From assembly GCF_036417845.1 (NCBI RefSeq), contig NC_089981.1:1071501-1135500 (forward strand): a stretch of 64,000 nucleotides of DNA, written 5' to 3'. Each line of letters starts with the position of its first letter. The first letter of the stretch is position 1. This stretch comes from Apteryx mantelli (lineage: Eukaryota > Chordata > Aves > Apterygiformes > Apterygidae). Under the pieces are notes generated by a model. It had not been told where the DNA came from. It saw only the letters and a list, made by a program, of their open reading frames with translations, and searched no databases. Made by a program: the position numbers and the translations under genes. Below are positions 32,962-46,000 of the stretch, one piece after another.

Positions 32962-34017
32962 GGTGGGGATGGGGATGCGGATGGGGATGAAGATGGGGAT
33001 GGGGATGGGGATGCGGATGGGGATGAAGATGGGGATGGGGATGGGGATGAAGATGGGGATGGGAATGGGGATGGGGATGGGGATGGGGATGAAGATGGGG
33101 ATGTGGATGGGGATGGGGATGGGGATGCGGATGGGGATGAAGATGGGGATGGGGATGGGGATGAAGATGGGGATGCGGATGGGGATGAAGATGGGGATGG
33201 GAATGGAGATGGGGATGGGGATGGGGATGGGGATGGGGATGTGGATGGGGATGAAGATGGGGATGCGGATGGGGATGGGGATGGGGATGGGGATGAAGAT
33301 GGGGATGGGGATGGGGATGAAGATGGGGATGCGGATGGGGATGAAGATGGGGATGGGAATGGGGATGGGGATGTGGATGGGGATGAAGATGGGGATGCGG
33401 ATGGGGATGGGGATGGGGATGGGGATGAAGATGGGGATGGGGATGGGGATGAAGATGGGGATGCGGATGGGGATGAAGATGGGGATGGGAATGGGGATGG
33501 GGATGGGGATGGGGATGTGGATGGGGATGAAGATGGGGATGCGGATGGGGATGGGGATGGGGATGGGGATGAAGATGGGGATGGGGATGGGGATGAAGAT
33601 GGGGATGCGGATGGGGATGAAGATGGGGATGGGAATGGGGATGGGGATGGGGATGCGGATGGGGATGAAGATGGGGATGGGGATGGGGATGAAGATGGGG
33701 ATGGGAATGGGGATGGGGATGGGGATGCGGATGGGGATGAAGATGGGGATGCGGATGGGGATGGGGATGGGGATGGGGATGAAGATGGGGATGCGGATGG
33801 GGATGGGGATGGGGATGCGGATGGGGATGAAGATGGGGATGGGGATGGGGATGAAGATGGGGATGCGGATGGGGATGAAGATGGGGATGGGAATGGGGAT
33901 GCGGATGGGGATGGGGATGAAGATGGGGATGCGGATGGGGATGGGGATGGGGATGCGGATGGGGATGAAGATGGGGATGCGGATGGGGGTGGGGATGGGG
34001 ATGGGGATGGGGATGGA
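32962..34017. repeat. Hexamer (GGGGAT)n minisatellite with higher-order units
   Basis: About 1.05 kb is built from GGGGAT hexamers with variant hexamers GAAGAT, GCGGAT, GGGAAT and GTGGAT in a fixed order. Higher-order units that start with GATGAAGATGGGGATGCG recur at 33250, 33382 and 33526, giving periods of 132 and 144 bp. Because the period is six bases and no unit contains a stop codon, all frames on both strands stay open (Gly/Asp/Glu/Ala, Met/Gly/Lys, Ser/Pro or Ile/Pro repeats). None is supported as a protein. Confidence 0.97.
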
Positions 34018-37000
34018 GCCCAGCTCCCGCCGGCCCCGGGCAGCATCCCGCGAGCGCCGGGAGCCGGCGCGGTGCGAAGGCGCCTCCTGGTGGCTCCCGC
34101 GGAGAATTCCCGCCGATGGGAGCCGAGGGACGAGGAAGGGCGAGGAAGGAGGTGCCGTCCCCTCCGGCCCTGGAGCCCCGTGTGCGTGCCGCCCTGACCG
34201 TGCTGCCTTAGCAAGGGGACGGCAGCTGCCCCGGGTCGACCCGGAAAGCAGCGTTGCCTCTGTGCCCATCTCCCGCAGCAGCCAAGGGGGGGGGCACAGG
34301 AGCAGGGCATGCCCGCTCCGTGCTTTTCCAGCCTTTTCTGGCAGCTTTGTCTCAGGCCCTTCCAGCAGCCGGGGGGGTTGCATCTTCCTTTGCCCTTAGC
34401 AGCCTTTCATGAGTTGCTCTCCAAGACTTCGGGGAGCCCAGGTGAGGTCTTGGCACCCTGATGTCCTGGGAAAGGAGGGCTGTCGCCCAACAGCACCGCG
34501 GCAGAGCTACGGCACTTGCTGCTTCATTCGCGCCCCGGCAGCTCTCTGCCTTCACGTTCGGCCCACGGGAGGTTGTGGAGAGGCTGCCGGTTCCCGGGGC
34601 TGTCCTGGGACATCCCCTCTGCCTGTGCGGCACAGCAGGAGGGCTTTGCCACCGGCACGGCGTCCTCAGGGCTGGCTGCTCCCAGCTGCCTGCGATGGGG
34701 CCAGAGCTGCATCCACGTTTGCTTCCCGCAAGGGCCCTGCCGGAATGGGCCACTTGGTAAACGGAGCCAAGAGCCACCCCAAAATAGCCCCTCCACGTGG
34801 TGCGTCGTCAGGGTAGGATTTCTGCCTGCTTCCAGTAAGGCATTAAGCTAATGCATGAAATATGATTTCAGGCCGTGGCCCCTGGTTGAATACGTGTTTG
34901 GGGAGTCGGGCAGGAGCAGCGAGAGCGGAAAAATCCCTTCTGCTAGTGGCAGCAGTTTCTTTTTTTTCTTTCCTTGCTAGCAAAGGCTTTTTAAAACAAG
35001 AGGGGCAGAGGAGGAGGAGGAACGTGAGCAACCGGGACCCTCAGAGCTGTGCGCGGCTGCATTTCCACGGTGCCGTGCCCCTTTTCTTCACGCCGCTGTG
35101 CCGAGCGCGCTGCGGCTCCGCGCGCTGCCTGTCCCCCCGTCCCTGCCTAGGATGGCAGAGGCGGCAGGGGCTGTGCCGTGCCCAGGCATGGCCGGCTGGC
35201 AAAGCAGGGAGGAGGGGGACTGAGGCGGGGGGGGGGGGGGGGGCCGCTTCCGCTGCGGGATACCCGGCAGCGTGGCCGCGCCGCCTTTCTTCACCCTTGC
35301 CACCCGCTACGAGCACCAAGCACGGGCTCGCGCCCGGGCATGGGCAGAGGGGGGGGAGCTGGGTCCCGTGCGGGCAGAGCTGCCCCCCCCCCCCCAACAC
35401 AGTAACCTCCAGTTATAGACACGCAAGGAAAAATCAATACCTGGCTACGAAAAAAAAGGCATATCCGTGTGTGTCTTTTTATAGAAAGCTGTCCCATTTG
35501 CATCCTTCCTCAGCCCTGACCCGGAGAGACCGACCTCTGGCTAAATTAGCTGCATCATCCCAAGGGAAACGCGCTTTAAAAAGCAGCGGGCAAAGACAGG
35601 GGAACCGAGTTTGGCCATGCTGGAATATTCCAGCGCAGCCCACTCCGTCCTTCGCCACCTTCGTCCCGCGTTCCTCAGACCCTACAGGCAGGGCCAGGCT
35701 GATCCCAGGTGGCCTCGTCCCCCTGCCAGGAGTGGGGGGCAACCCCTTGGGGTGGGTTTGGGGAGGGCTGCCGCACTCTCCCCCCCCCCCCCCTCCTTGC
35801 TGCCATCCCAGCACCAGCACCGGGACGGGGAGGGGGGGCGCCGGATGGAGCAGCCCCCTCCGGGAGGCAGGGGAGAGGCATGGGGTCCCCGCGGGGTCCC
35901 CGGGGTCTCTGGGCCACGGGGACGGCCCGGAGACGGAGAAGCTGGCCTCTACGGCCCCTTGGCAGAAAGCCCCTCCGCAGCCCCGCTCGTGCCCTCCGGA
36001 TTACACAGGTGGCAAAACGGGGGAGTGGAGCGTGCCGGCGTATCTAGGTCACAGATGCGAGCAGCTACGTGAGCTTCCTCATCAGCCGCCTCTGCCTCTG
36101 CATTGCACCTACGCGCGGCTGGGGCGGCGGCGTGCAAATTAGCCTCCAAGTGCCCTCGCTGAGCCCGTCCCCCGTCCCCACGCGGAGCCGCTTGGTTTGG
36201 GACTTGACGGGAACGGCACAGCCCCCCCCCCATGCTCTGCAGAGGGGCTCCCGTCCCTCGCCCCGGCCTTTGAACGCTCCTGGATACGGGCTTGGGAGGT
36301 TGTTGGTGGTTTTGGGGCTTCCCTGCGTGTTGCAACCGTTTGCACGTGGACCAGAGCAATCAGCAGCTGCATGTGAACGTTTAGTGCCTGCCTGCGGCAC
36401 TGGCTCGCTGCGTAGCCTTTCCCAAACCCAGCATGTCTGGCAGTCACGGGACGGAGAATTACTCGCTCCGAATTTCACTTCTCCTGCGCGGACTGCCAGT
36501 AAGCCTTCCGTAAAGAGTTTTTCCCCTCTGCTTTCGCTGGTGATGCGTTAAAGGGAGGGCAGAGATCCAGCTGCCCTCTCTTGCCGGTCCGGGTGTGCAC
36601 CAAGCATCTCACCTGGTACGGATGAGCGCCTGCGGAGTCGCGTGGATAAAAGAGCATTCAGGGTGCTTGCTCTTGTGGGAGCCCCAGCTCCAGCCAAACC
36701 GCTCCTGTCCTGACTGCTGGAGGTTCAGCCCCTGCACGCAGAACCCAGCTGCGTTGCCGTAAAGGACTTTTTTTGCTCTCGTTTGCCGATGCCTTTTGCG
36801 GCCCAACACCAAACCATGGCACAGGGCCGCTGTGCTGCCTGGAGCACCACTGCAACGTTACCTCTGCAGGTAGGCTGTGGCCCTTCCGCCGGAAGGGTGC
36901 TCTTCTGATTTGGGAAGAGGACTCTTTGGGTGCACGTGGCCCTTGCGGCGCACCTCTGGTACCCCAGGCCGGCCTCCAGCTTGGAGGTGCACGCAGCCGG

Positions 37001-40000
37001 CTTGCAGAAATAGCGACGTTCCCAGCTCCGGCTTCCCAAGTGGGCTGGGAGAGAGAGAGAGCGACGACGGGGTAGAAGGCAGAGAGATGCGATCACATTA
37101 CCGGCAGATAAGATCTGGAGCGAGACCGGCAGCAGGAGTGCTGAGGATGAGTCAGTGTCGCAGTTAATGGGGCCGGCGAGCAGGCAAGAAACTGCTTCGA
37201 GGAGACTCCGTTAGAGCTCCCGTGCCCGCGCAGCACTGGGGGCTGCGTCGGCGGAGCAACCCCCCAGGAGGGGCTGGCCCCTTCTCCCTCCCCAGCCCGC
37301 TCCCCCCGCCGCTGCTGCACGGCTCCTCGGCGTGCGGCACGGCTGCCCCTCTCTGATGCAGCAGCTGGGCCAGAAGCCCCCGGAGCACCGTGCGGTATCA
37401 CCTCGTGCCTGCGCTGGCTCCCGGGCTGACGGCAGCAAGCTGCTGTCGAAAAGACCTCGGCAAACGTTAGCACCTGGTTATTAAGGCAGAGGCCAGGAGG
37501 GCAGGTGCTGTGCTCCGCTTTTTCTGTGAACGGCCGTAGCGACAGAACACTCAGGTGACGAGTCGGCTCTAGCAGGCTACAACCGCGCAGAGCTGGCTGC
37601 ATGACTGGTGTCACTGTGAGCAGCTGAGGCTGGCGTTTTTTTTTGGATGAGTAATTACATGAGCCTAATTTTGAAAATCAGGCTCTTAACGTCTTGCCAG
37701 GCTCATCTGCAGGACAACCCTGTCACAGCCCGTGTTGCTGCGCCGACATCCAGGCAGCCAGCAGCCCCGCTGCCGTGCTCCCCGCTGGCCCCTGGGGATG
37801 GGGCCACCAGAGATGGAGAGGGCACAACTGCCTGCCCCTCTGCCTGCGAGGAGGGGGTTTTGCTTCCCGCTGCTGCGCCTGGTGGGGAAGGGGAAGGGCT
37901 GCCCAAAGGACCACCCAGGCAGCTGGCAGGAGATGGGCTTGACAGGCAGAAGGGGATGGAGGGCATCAAAGTCCTTGTGGATATGGGGGAGAGCTCTGGG
38001 ACACGTGGGCAGAGGAAAGCAAAGGGCTTGGGAAAGCACCTTTTTCCTCCCGCTCTGCATTTATTTTTGCGCATGTCTTCGGTACCTTGGTGGTAATGGG
38101 GTGAGGGGAGAGGTCGCAGAAAGGAGACTTGAGCCTTTCTGTGCTTGAGTGAACTTCTACCGTGCTTGAATGCCCAGCCGGTCATGCGTGGGCTCTCCCA
38201 ACGTCTTCTGAAACACTTATGCCCTTATTTTTAAGGCAGCTTCCTGCCAGTGAGGTGCTGGGCTGGGGTCGGCACCCTCTGTCTCTGTGCTGCACTTATC
38301 TAAGCTATCCCAATAGGGTTGCAGCCCTGCCTTCCCAGAGCTATCATCAATTGGGCAGAGACAGGGTAGTCTGGACTATTAGTGTGAGGGCCAAGCATGG
38401 CTGTGGCTGGTGGCATAAGAGCTGGGCTGTGGCCCTCAGTGACATCGCGTCCCACAAGTCAGCAGGCTGGTTTGGTCCCTGTAAACGTCGTCCCTGTCGC
38501 ACAGAGCTGTCCTGCTTGGAAGGAGGTGGGGTGAGGGCATGCAAGAAAAGCACATCTCATCTGCTTGGCCCCAGACTCCTAGGCTGAGGTTTCAGGATTG
38601 GGAACGGGGGGATGGGGGTCCTCGCCGTGTGGGCACCTGGTGCTTTGTGCTGGAGGCTTGCTCCAGAGGAGGCTGCCTCAGCCAGGCCTGGGTGGTCAGC
38701 TGGTGGCCCTGAACAACAAGCCAAGAGGCAAGGCTTGACCATCCTGGTGTGTGTGGAAGGACACGGTGAGCCCAGTAAGGAGCTCTGGAGGGAGCGAGCA
38801 GCCAAGGGGCTGCCTGCGGCTCTGCCTCTTCTTGGTCTCCGTCAGGACAGTGGCCCTGAACAAAAGCCCTCGTTCCTTGCAGAGCTCCTTGGAGCAGCCC
38901 ATGCTCCAGAAGCATCCAGGCTCCCTTGTCAAGCAGGTGGCTCCTTGCCAAGCATGCAGCATTGGCCACCTGGCAGGGCTGAAGGGGCTGCTTTGGGAGG
39001 AGTAAGTGGAAGCAGCCTCAGTGGCACCTTCTTTTTAGGGAGAGCAACATTCCTGAATACGTGCCTCTGGCTGGGCAAGGGCCAGCAGGAAACGTGGGCT
39101 GGTGGGCACCTAGCCAGTGCTGGGCAAGTCCTAGCCCTGCAGGTAAGGCACTGGGTCTTCACGGATGGGACAGAAAGGAGGAAATCACAGCCTTGTGAAG
39201 CCAGGTCTCTGCTGCGCTGGTGATGCCAAACCAGGGTGGGAAGTGTTACCTTGCTCCTGCCCGGAGGAGTTTCCTCCAGCAAGCAGCCGGGAGTCTGTGG
39301 ACCAAATCCTCAGTGGTGTAGATCAGTCTGGCCATGCTGCAGTCAGCAGGTCCCATGTGACTGACATCGGTCAATCAGGTGGGGTGGGGGGCTTGCGTGC
39401 ACGGGACTTGCCACTGCCTAGGGGCCAGAGGAGAAAGGAAGGGTGGTCCCAGCTAGCCTGGCTGCCAAGCTCTGCTCTCTTCTGGCTCTGTGACCCAAAG
39501 CCTGTGCCTGGCTTCGTGTTTGCTGCTACAGGCCTGAACTTGAATTAAAGCTGGTGTCACGCAGGCACAAAAGAAAGAGCCTGTAAGGGAGGAGACTGTG
39601 CCCCTGGCAAATCCCCCGTCGCCCTGATGTACCGGGACAAGATGTGCTGACGACTTCTCCACCCCTACAGGACCACCAGGACAAGCCGGAGAGCTGCCAG
39701 TCCAGCGACAGCCCATGGCAGGGTAACAATGCTGGTATAATATATCTGCTTGGCTTGTCCAAATGTCTGTTTGTTTGTGTGGGTTCATCTCAACAGCAGC
39801 CGTGGCAGTTTGGCACCCAGCATGGTAGCTGGCAATACATGCAGCTTCTTCACGCGCAGCTCCAAGATGTAGCTGCCTACACAGCCAGCTGAACAGTCCC
39901 AGCGAGTCGGCTCCTAGCCGGCTCTCACACTTAATGTCATCTTCCCCCTCCCTGCTACAGGCCCTGTTAATCCACAGTGGCCTGAGGATATCTCACACTG

Positions 40001-43000
40001 GGCAGAGCAAAGCTGAAGACTGATGGTGGCATGTTCCACCTCCTGCCTTGTCGGTGGTGCATCTTTCTTCTGCTGAGCATCAGCTGCCTCAAAATATCCC
40101 AGGGTGTTTTCCATAGCATTGTCTGCTGTTATTCCCGGTGCAGGAGAATTGTTTGCATGGATCCTAGTGCAGCTGCAGGTCCATGCAGAAGGAAAGTGAA
40201 GGTGCTCTGCGGCTGGATGTGTACAGCACGGAGAAGGCCAGAGCAAATTCTTCTTCTCTTGCTTGGCAGCATGAACAGAACAATCCTGCAAAGTGGTTAA
40301 TCTTGTCCCTGCTGTTCAGGACTCTCCCCTGAGTACTCGGTGTGTGTATATGCGCGTGTACATGGGCCTGCTGGGAACCTGGCGAGGATCCCATTTGCGC
40401 ACTTGCTCGCTGAACTGCTAAGATCTGCAGGTCCTCATTAACCTTCTGGGATGATTTTAAGTCCAAGCGGCATCCCTGGCAGTGGTTTGGATAACGGTGC
40501 CATGCTCGCTGCCCCGGGGCCCTCCCTTAATTTGCAGGTTTCTCTGTTTTAGGCCCTTGCTGCGCTGCCAGCTGCGGGGGTTATGACGGGAGGCAACCTG
40601 GTCTCATCCAGGGTGGCAGGAGAAGCCAGGTCAGAGCTGGGAAGGGAGCACAGGTCCCCCAAGACCCAGAGCTCTGCCTGTTAGACATCACATCCCTCAA
40701 ACCCCAGCACAGAGACGCTCTGTTCAGCCTTACACAGTGGTGCATGTCTTGGTTTGTGAGCTCTGCTTTCTTTGCTGCCAAGTTCTTTTTTTTTTTTTTT
40801 TTTCCTTTTTATCTCTTTCCTTCAGAGATTTGTTTATGGCCATCAGGATTTGACAGACTCTTGGCACCCTTCCCACCCTTAGCAAATCACACGGTGGCAG
40901 AAACTCCCGCCGTCTCCCTGCTTCCCCCTGTTCTGCCACCAAGATCTGAGACCTGTTGGGAGGGCTGCATTTGCAGGGAAACCAAGTTGGAGACTTTTGG
41001 AGCCAGAAAAGACCTGGCACGGGGATGACAGCAGCAGAAGCCAAAAAGGCTCAGATGGTTTTAAATGTCAGGGAGAGGTGTAAATGTGTCTCAGAGACAG
41101 TATGTCCAGGAGGTATGCTATTTTACAGACAGCCAGATCTCCAGAGCCAGCATCCCTTGGCTTTCCTCTCTCTCGGAGCTGTGACTTTGCCCTGTCGCTG
41201 TCCCAGGGCCTGCTGTTGCGCAGCAGTGCTGTGATCCGCATGCGGCGTACCCACCGCTCCTCAGCTGCCAGGTCTGCGGTGGTGGCGATGCTGCTGGCTT
41301 CCGTGGCCTCCTTGTGAAAAGGAGAGCATGCTGAAGGGCAGGCAGGGGCTGGAGGTGGGAGAGCTCTCCATGAGCTAAAGCGCTCCGTCCATCTCCTCTC
41401 CCACTGCTTGCGTGACCTTTTCATTAAGAAATGATCAATCTCAACGCTTAGAGGCAAAGGGGAAGGAGGAAGTGGTGGTGGTTTTACTTTTGTTGCCGCG
41501 TGTTTGCCTGTTCTCCCCCCAAACACCACCACCCCCCCCCCAAAATCAGAGTTTTGACTCTCCAAGAGTCAGCAAGTTCTCTGTGCCAGCCATCTGTCCC
41601 ATTTCCCTTAGCAACCACTCATCCTTTCCTTCTTGTTCATTAGGTATCTAAAGCAGATCCTGGCTGTCGGACCCTCTCTCGTTTCCCTTTGTTCTCTTGT
41701 GTCTGGCTCTCTGGATCCCTCTCATTTGTCGGTATTGCACGGTTTCTTACCTAGAAACACAACGCTCCCCTGCACAGGGACATCTGTGTTCGTATTTTGA
41801 TGGTCTCCGTGTTTGCTCACGTTCTGGGCAGGTTCTGGTTGCTGTTCCTGCCTCCCCGGGTACCAGCTGAGCCTGAGCTGCTGAGTATTTCTTTATAGCC
41901 CGTTCTTTTCCAGTTCCCTCTCTCTTGGCCTCATGTTGATCCAAGTGCTGCCTCCTCAGCCTGTGTCTTGTTTTCCAGCATGCACAGGTCTGGTAATATG
42001 AACTGGCACTACTCATGTCTCTGCAGCACGGCTGGGCCCTGACCCATTTGTTCGCCTACTGCTGCAGCAGGGTAAAGATTTAAATAATAATTCTTGGGGA
42101 AGTGGCTTTGGAAGGTAAGGACTGGAGAGGTGGAACTGGAGCTGTGGGCATGTGTTAATTTGATGGCTGCTGTTTTGGCTAATGATGTGGGTACGAAATG
42201 GGTGACTTCCAGAACAAAACAGCTTGAACTACAGCAACTGAGGTGAACAGGGCACAGCTGGAGGCTCAGGGGGTCATAACCTCATCCTCTCAACATGGAG
42301 GTGGCCAGCAGCTTGCCCACCCATCATCTCTGCCCCTGCTCTGGGCAGAGCTGATACAGCTCTGGATTTTCAGCATCGCCTGTTCAGGCTCACCCTGCCT
42401 TATGCTGTCTCTGCTTCCCGGCACGAGGCAACGAACTGGCAAAGGAATTCTGCACCCCTTGAGATGCAGCACGTTAGCCTCGACAGCCTTGCTGCTTCAC
42501 CTTCCCCCCATGTGGCTTGCTGCTTATGGCTCTTTGCACCATTTCCCTGTGCCACGGTTCCACCCAAAGGTGCATAAGGAAGGAACACCCTGGGTTTTGT
42601 TGCTCTTCTCCCATCAGAAATGGGTCCTGACCGGTGAGGGAAGCTCCTAGAGGCCACCTGGACACATACATCTCAGCTGGGCTGCTTCATGCCTCGGGGA
42701 CGAGGGTGAGGCTGTTGGCACACCATGATACTAAACAGCGCTTTGCAGCTCTCACTGCTGCAAAACAGGGCTTTGCCAGAGAGGTCCTGAAGGAGAGACC
42801 CACCAGGAGGGAAACTGCCTTAGCAGAACCAAGACCATCTTGGAGACTTAAGGCACAGTGGTGACCTGTCTCTGTTGCTGCTGTAAGTACTCAACAAACT
42901 GCATTTCTGAGGGAGGGAGGATGTGATACCATCCTGCTGCTCATGGGCTTGTACAAAAGGGAACTGCTGTCTGCAATGTAAAACTGGGAAATTATTTGTA

Positions 43001-46000
43001 GGATAATTATTCCAGGATACCAGTCTTCATAGCAACCTCTGCTTTGTCCCTAGGCTCCTCTCCCATCTGCTTGAGTGGATGTGATCCCAAGACCTCTGTG
43101 CACAGCTGTGTGGAGGAGCTGTGCTCTAACCAACAGTGTTGGGAGAATTAGGATCTCAACGGGAAGCACATTCTCCAGCCAAGAGCGGAGACTCTCCCTC
43201 TGCCAGGTCAGAGCTGAACTAAAGCCAACTGTGTTTAGAAAGGTCTTTGAGGTCCTAGAGAACTGAGGGATTGTTCTGCAGCCTTGTGTAAACAGTGTGG
43301 AAAAGGAGGCAGAAAAAGACCCAGGGAGGAGGAATCCTTGATCTGAAACCTTTTGGTTCAGCACACCTGCCGAAGCCCTGTTAAGAATCACCTCTAGAAA
43401 CAAGCTCCATAAGCACTACTCGGGTTCCAAAGCAAACAGAGATGGTAGTGCAATTGACCTAATAAAATTATCCAAGTGTCCTGGCTCCAGCTGCTGCTTT
43501 TTAATTGCATCTGACTGATGGCCGGAGACAGAGCAAATGGGGAGGAGTGGCATCCTTTGTGCAGTGTCTGCATCCTCCGTGCAGCATCTGCATCTGACAG
43601 CGGTGCTTGCTGTCCCTCTTGCTTCCTAGGGAGTCTGGGAGGCAGCAGGCGCTGCTTGGTGAGAAAGAGTCAAACTTAGTGCTAGCCTAAGACTGCTTCT
43701 CTCTTCATTTCCCCTCCATTGGGGGAACACCAGTTCAGAAGGGAAGTGTCCCCATGGCCTGTGCATACGGTGGAAAAACAGTAGCTGGCTCTTGGGCCCA
43801 CCTCAGATGCTTCTGTGTTCCTCAGACCCAGCACTGACAGGCACAACGCAGCTGAACCATAAACCTTCCTACCCTGCTGCAGTGGTTCCCATAGCAGAAG
43901 GTTAACAAGCCACTAGGAATCAAGAAACAGCTCTTTCTCTGTCATCCCATGAGGCAATTTTTCATGATTTGGTATCTTGACTAGCATTTTTCTGCATGGA
44001 AGCTATATTAGTGCAACCTGAACAAGTCCTGCAGAGTCCTGGGAAAAGGCCAGCTCTCCTGTTTGTGGGGGTGAATTCATCCCACGTTCCTAAAGCTCTT
44101 GTTAAATATCCTGATTCATTTCTGGGCTAGAGCTCTTCTTTCAAATGAGGTTTTAGCAATGAGGATAGAGCCAAGGGCATTCGAAAGGTAGGTGGTGAGG
44201 AGAAGTAAGAGAGCACACAGGAATTTAAGGAGGTTGAGCAGATGAAGAGAATTATATGTTATCACACCTGAATTAGGCAGTTTTGTAAGGAAGGCAGGGT
44301 CTCTGCTGGGTTGCCAGCACTGTAAACAAAAAGTCATGAATCAGGTCCCCAGGATCGTGAGCTGTGGGCTTGCATTTGCCTTCTTGCCTCTGAGCCTCTA
44401 GGAATCATTTTTCTGCTTCCTTTTCCCTCAAAACCATAAGGCTTTACAATCCAAGGAGAAAAAGAAGACTTCAGCATGTGGCAAAGCAAGGCTTGCTGAC
44501 ATCAAGAGGTTTGTCCAAGATCCAAGAGGGACTGTGAAACAGAGGCAGAAGCTGACGGCAGAGGTACTAAAGCCTGGAGCACTGCTTTAACCACGCACCT
44601 CGCTTGTCTCTGATGGAGAGAGGCCACCTGCTGCTGATAGGTAGGAAAAAGGCCCCGAGCACTGCTAACCAGACTTTGCAGCAGTGAAACAACTGTAGTG
44701 AAATGTTATTTAATGTTCACCTTCAGTGGAGAAGGTTATTTACCAGCAAGAAGTTTCTGGGCTGAAGAGTTACAGTTTGGGTAATGCTGGATAACGTTCA
44801 TGGAGGGGGCAGTGCTGGAGGGATTTATAGCAAGTCTTTGAGTCTTGGCTTCCATAGTTAGATCTGGCACAAAGTTAGAAAAGCAGCTGGAGGACGAGTT
44901 TGTGCTTGGAATCATTAGCAGTGAGGGCTGCGCTGAATTACCAAATGCAACCTGAGGGGGAAACTGGCCTTGACAAAAAGCCTAGAAAAAGTAAAATAAA
45001 CACATGAATACACTTATATATTTACTATATGCCGAAAGTGAACCCGCAGCATTGTACAGGCATGTGTGGCCCCGGCTCCCGGTGTAAGAGATTGCTTGCA
45101 GAAGGTGGAGATCCTTGCAAAGCAGTGCCCAAGAGAAAGCAACTTCGTGACTAGAAAGGCAGTCTCACCCAACAAGGGAGAGCTGGGAAGCCTGCTCACG
45201 AGATGGGCAACCCACTAGTGCAGGTATCTGCGACAGTGCAAAAGGGAAGAGCTGTGGCCCAGACAAGGAGCTGCCAAGCTGGTTGGGAATATGCCATCTC
45301 ACAAGCAGTGTGAGATAACAAGCACGCACCAGGTGGGTGCAGGGTTCAAATGGGTAATGGGATGGTGATCTTTGCCTTGCCTAGTGGCAAAGAGCAGTGA
45401 CAGAGCAGCTCTCACTCACGAGAAGGTCCAGCTAGAGCCTTGGGTACTATTCTGAACACTTGTGGGGCAGCAGGATGAAGTTCTACAAAGGTAGATATTC
45501 ATCAAGGCTTTGGGACAGGCTCCAGCCCTGCTAGGTCTCCTAGCCCTGATGTACTGGGACCTGCCCACAGCTTTCTCTGGGCAGGCCCACTCACCAAGCC
45601 CATGCAATCACTCTTGTTGCTGCTGTACACCTCAGTAACAGGTCTGTCTCTTCAGCGCATGCATGGGAGAAATTCTTTGCTGCAGCAAGTAGATGAGCTC
45701 CTGATCTGTCCTGACTGATTCTGGGAGGCATTGCAGCTCCTGGAGCAGTCTAGAAACCTCAGGGTGTCGATCTAGCAGACTTTGTCCTTTCTTCTATGTT
45801 TCCAGAGCATCAGTCTCCAAGTTAGACTGGTTGAGGCTGGATAGATCTCTCATCCCTGAAATGGGTTTTGGCATGCAATAGAAATGGGCTTGTTTCGGGG
45901 GTCAGATTCAAGCACACTGGATGGGACAGGAGCAAATCGGGCCAGCCAGGGTGTTCCACGTTAGACCAGCCTCTAGCCTTTTGAAAGGCAAGAATGGTGG

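Noticed and set aside
32602..34383. Very long open frames (about 500-670 codons) on both strands
   Set aside because: They run through a hexamer minisatellite whose period is a multiple of three and whose units contain no stop codon. All encode simple repeats (Gly-Asp, Met-Gly, Ser-Pro or Ile-Pro), with no domain and no splice structure.
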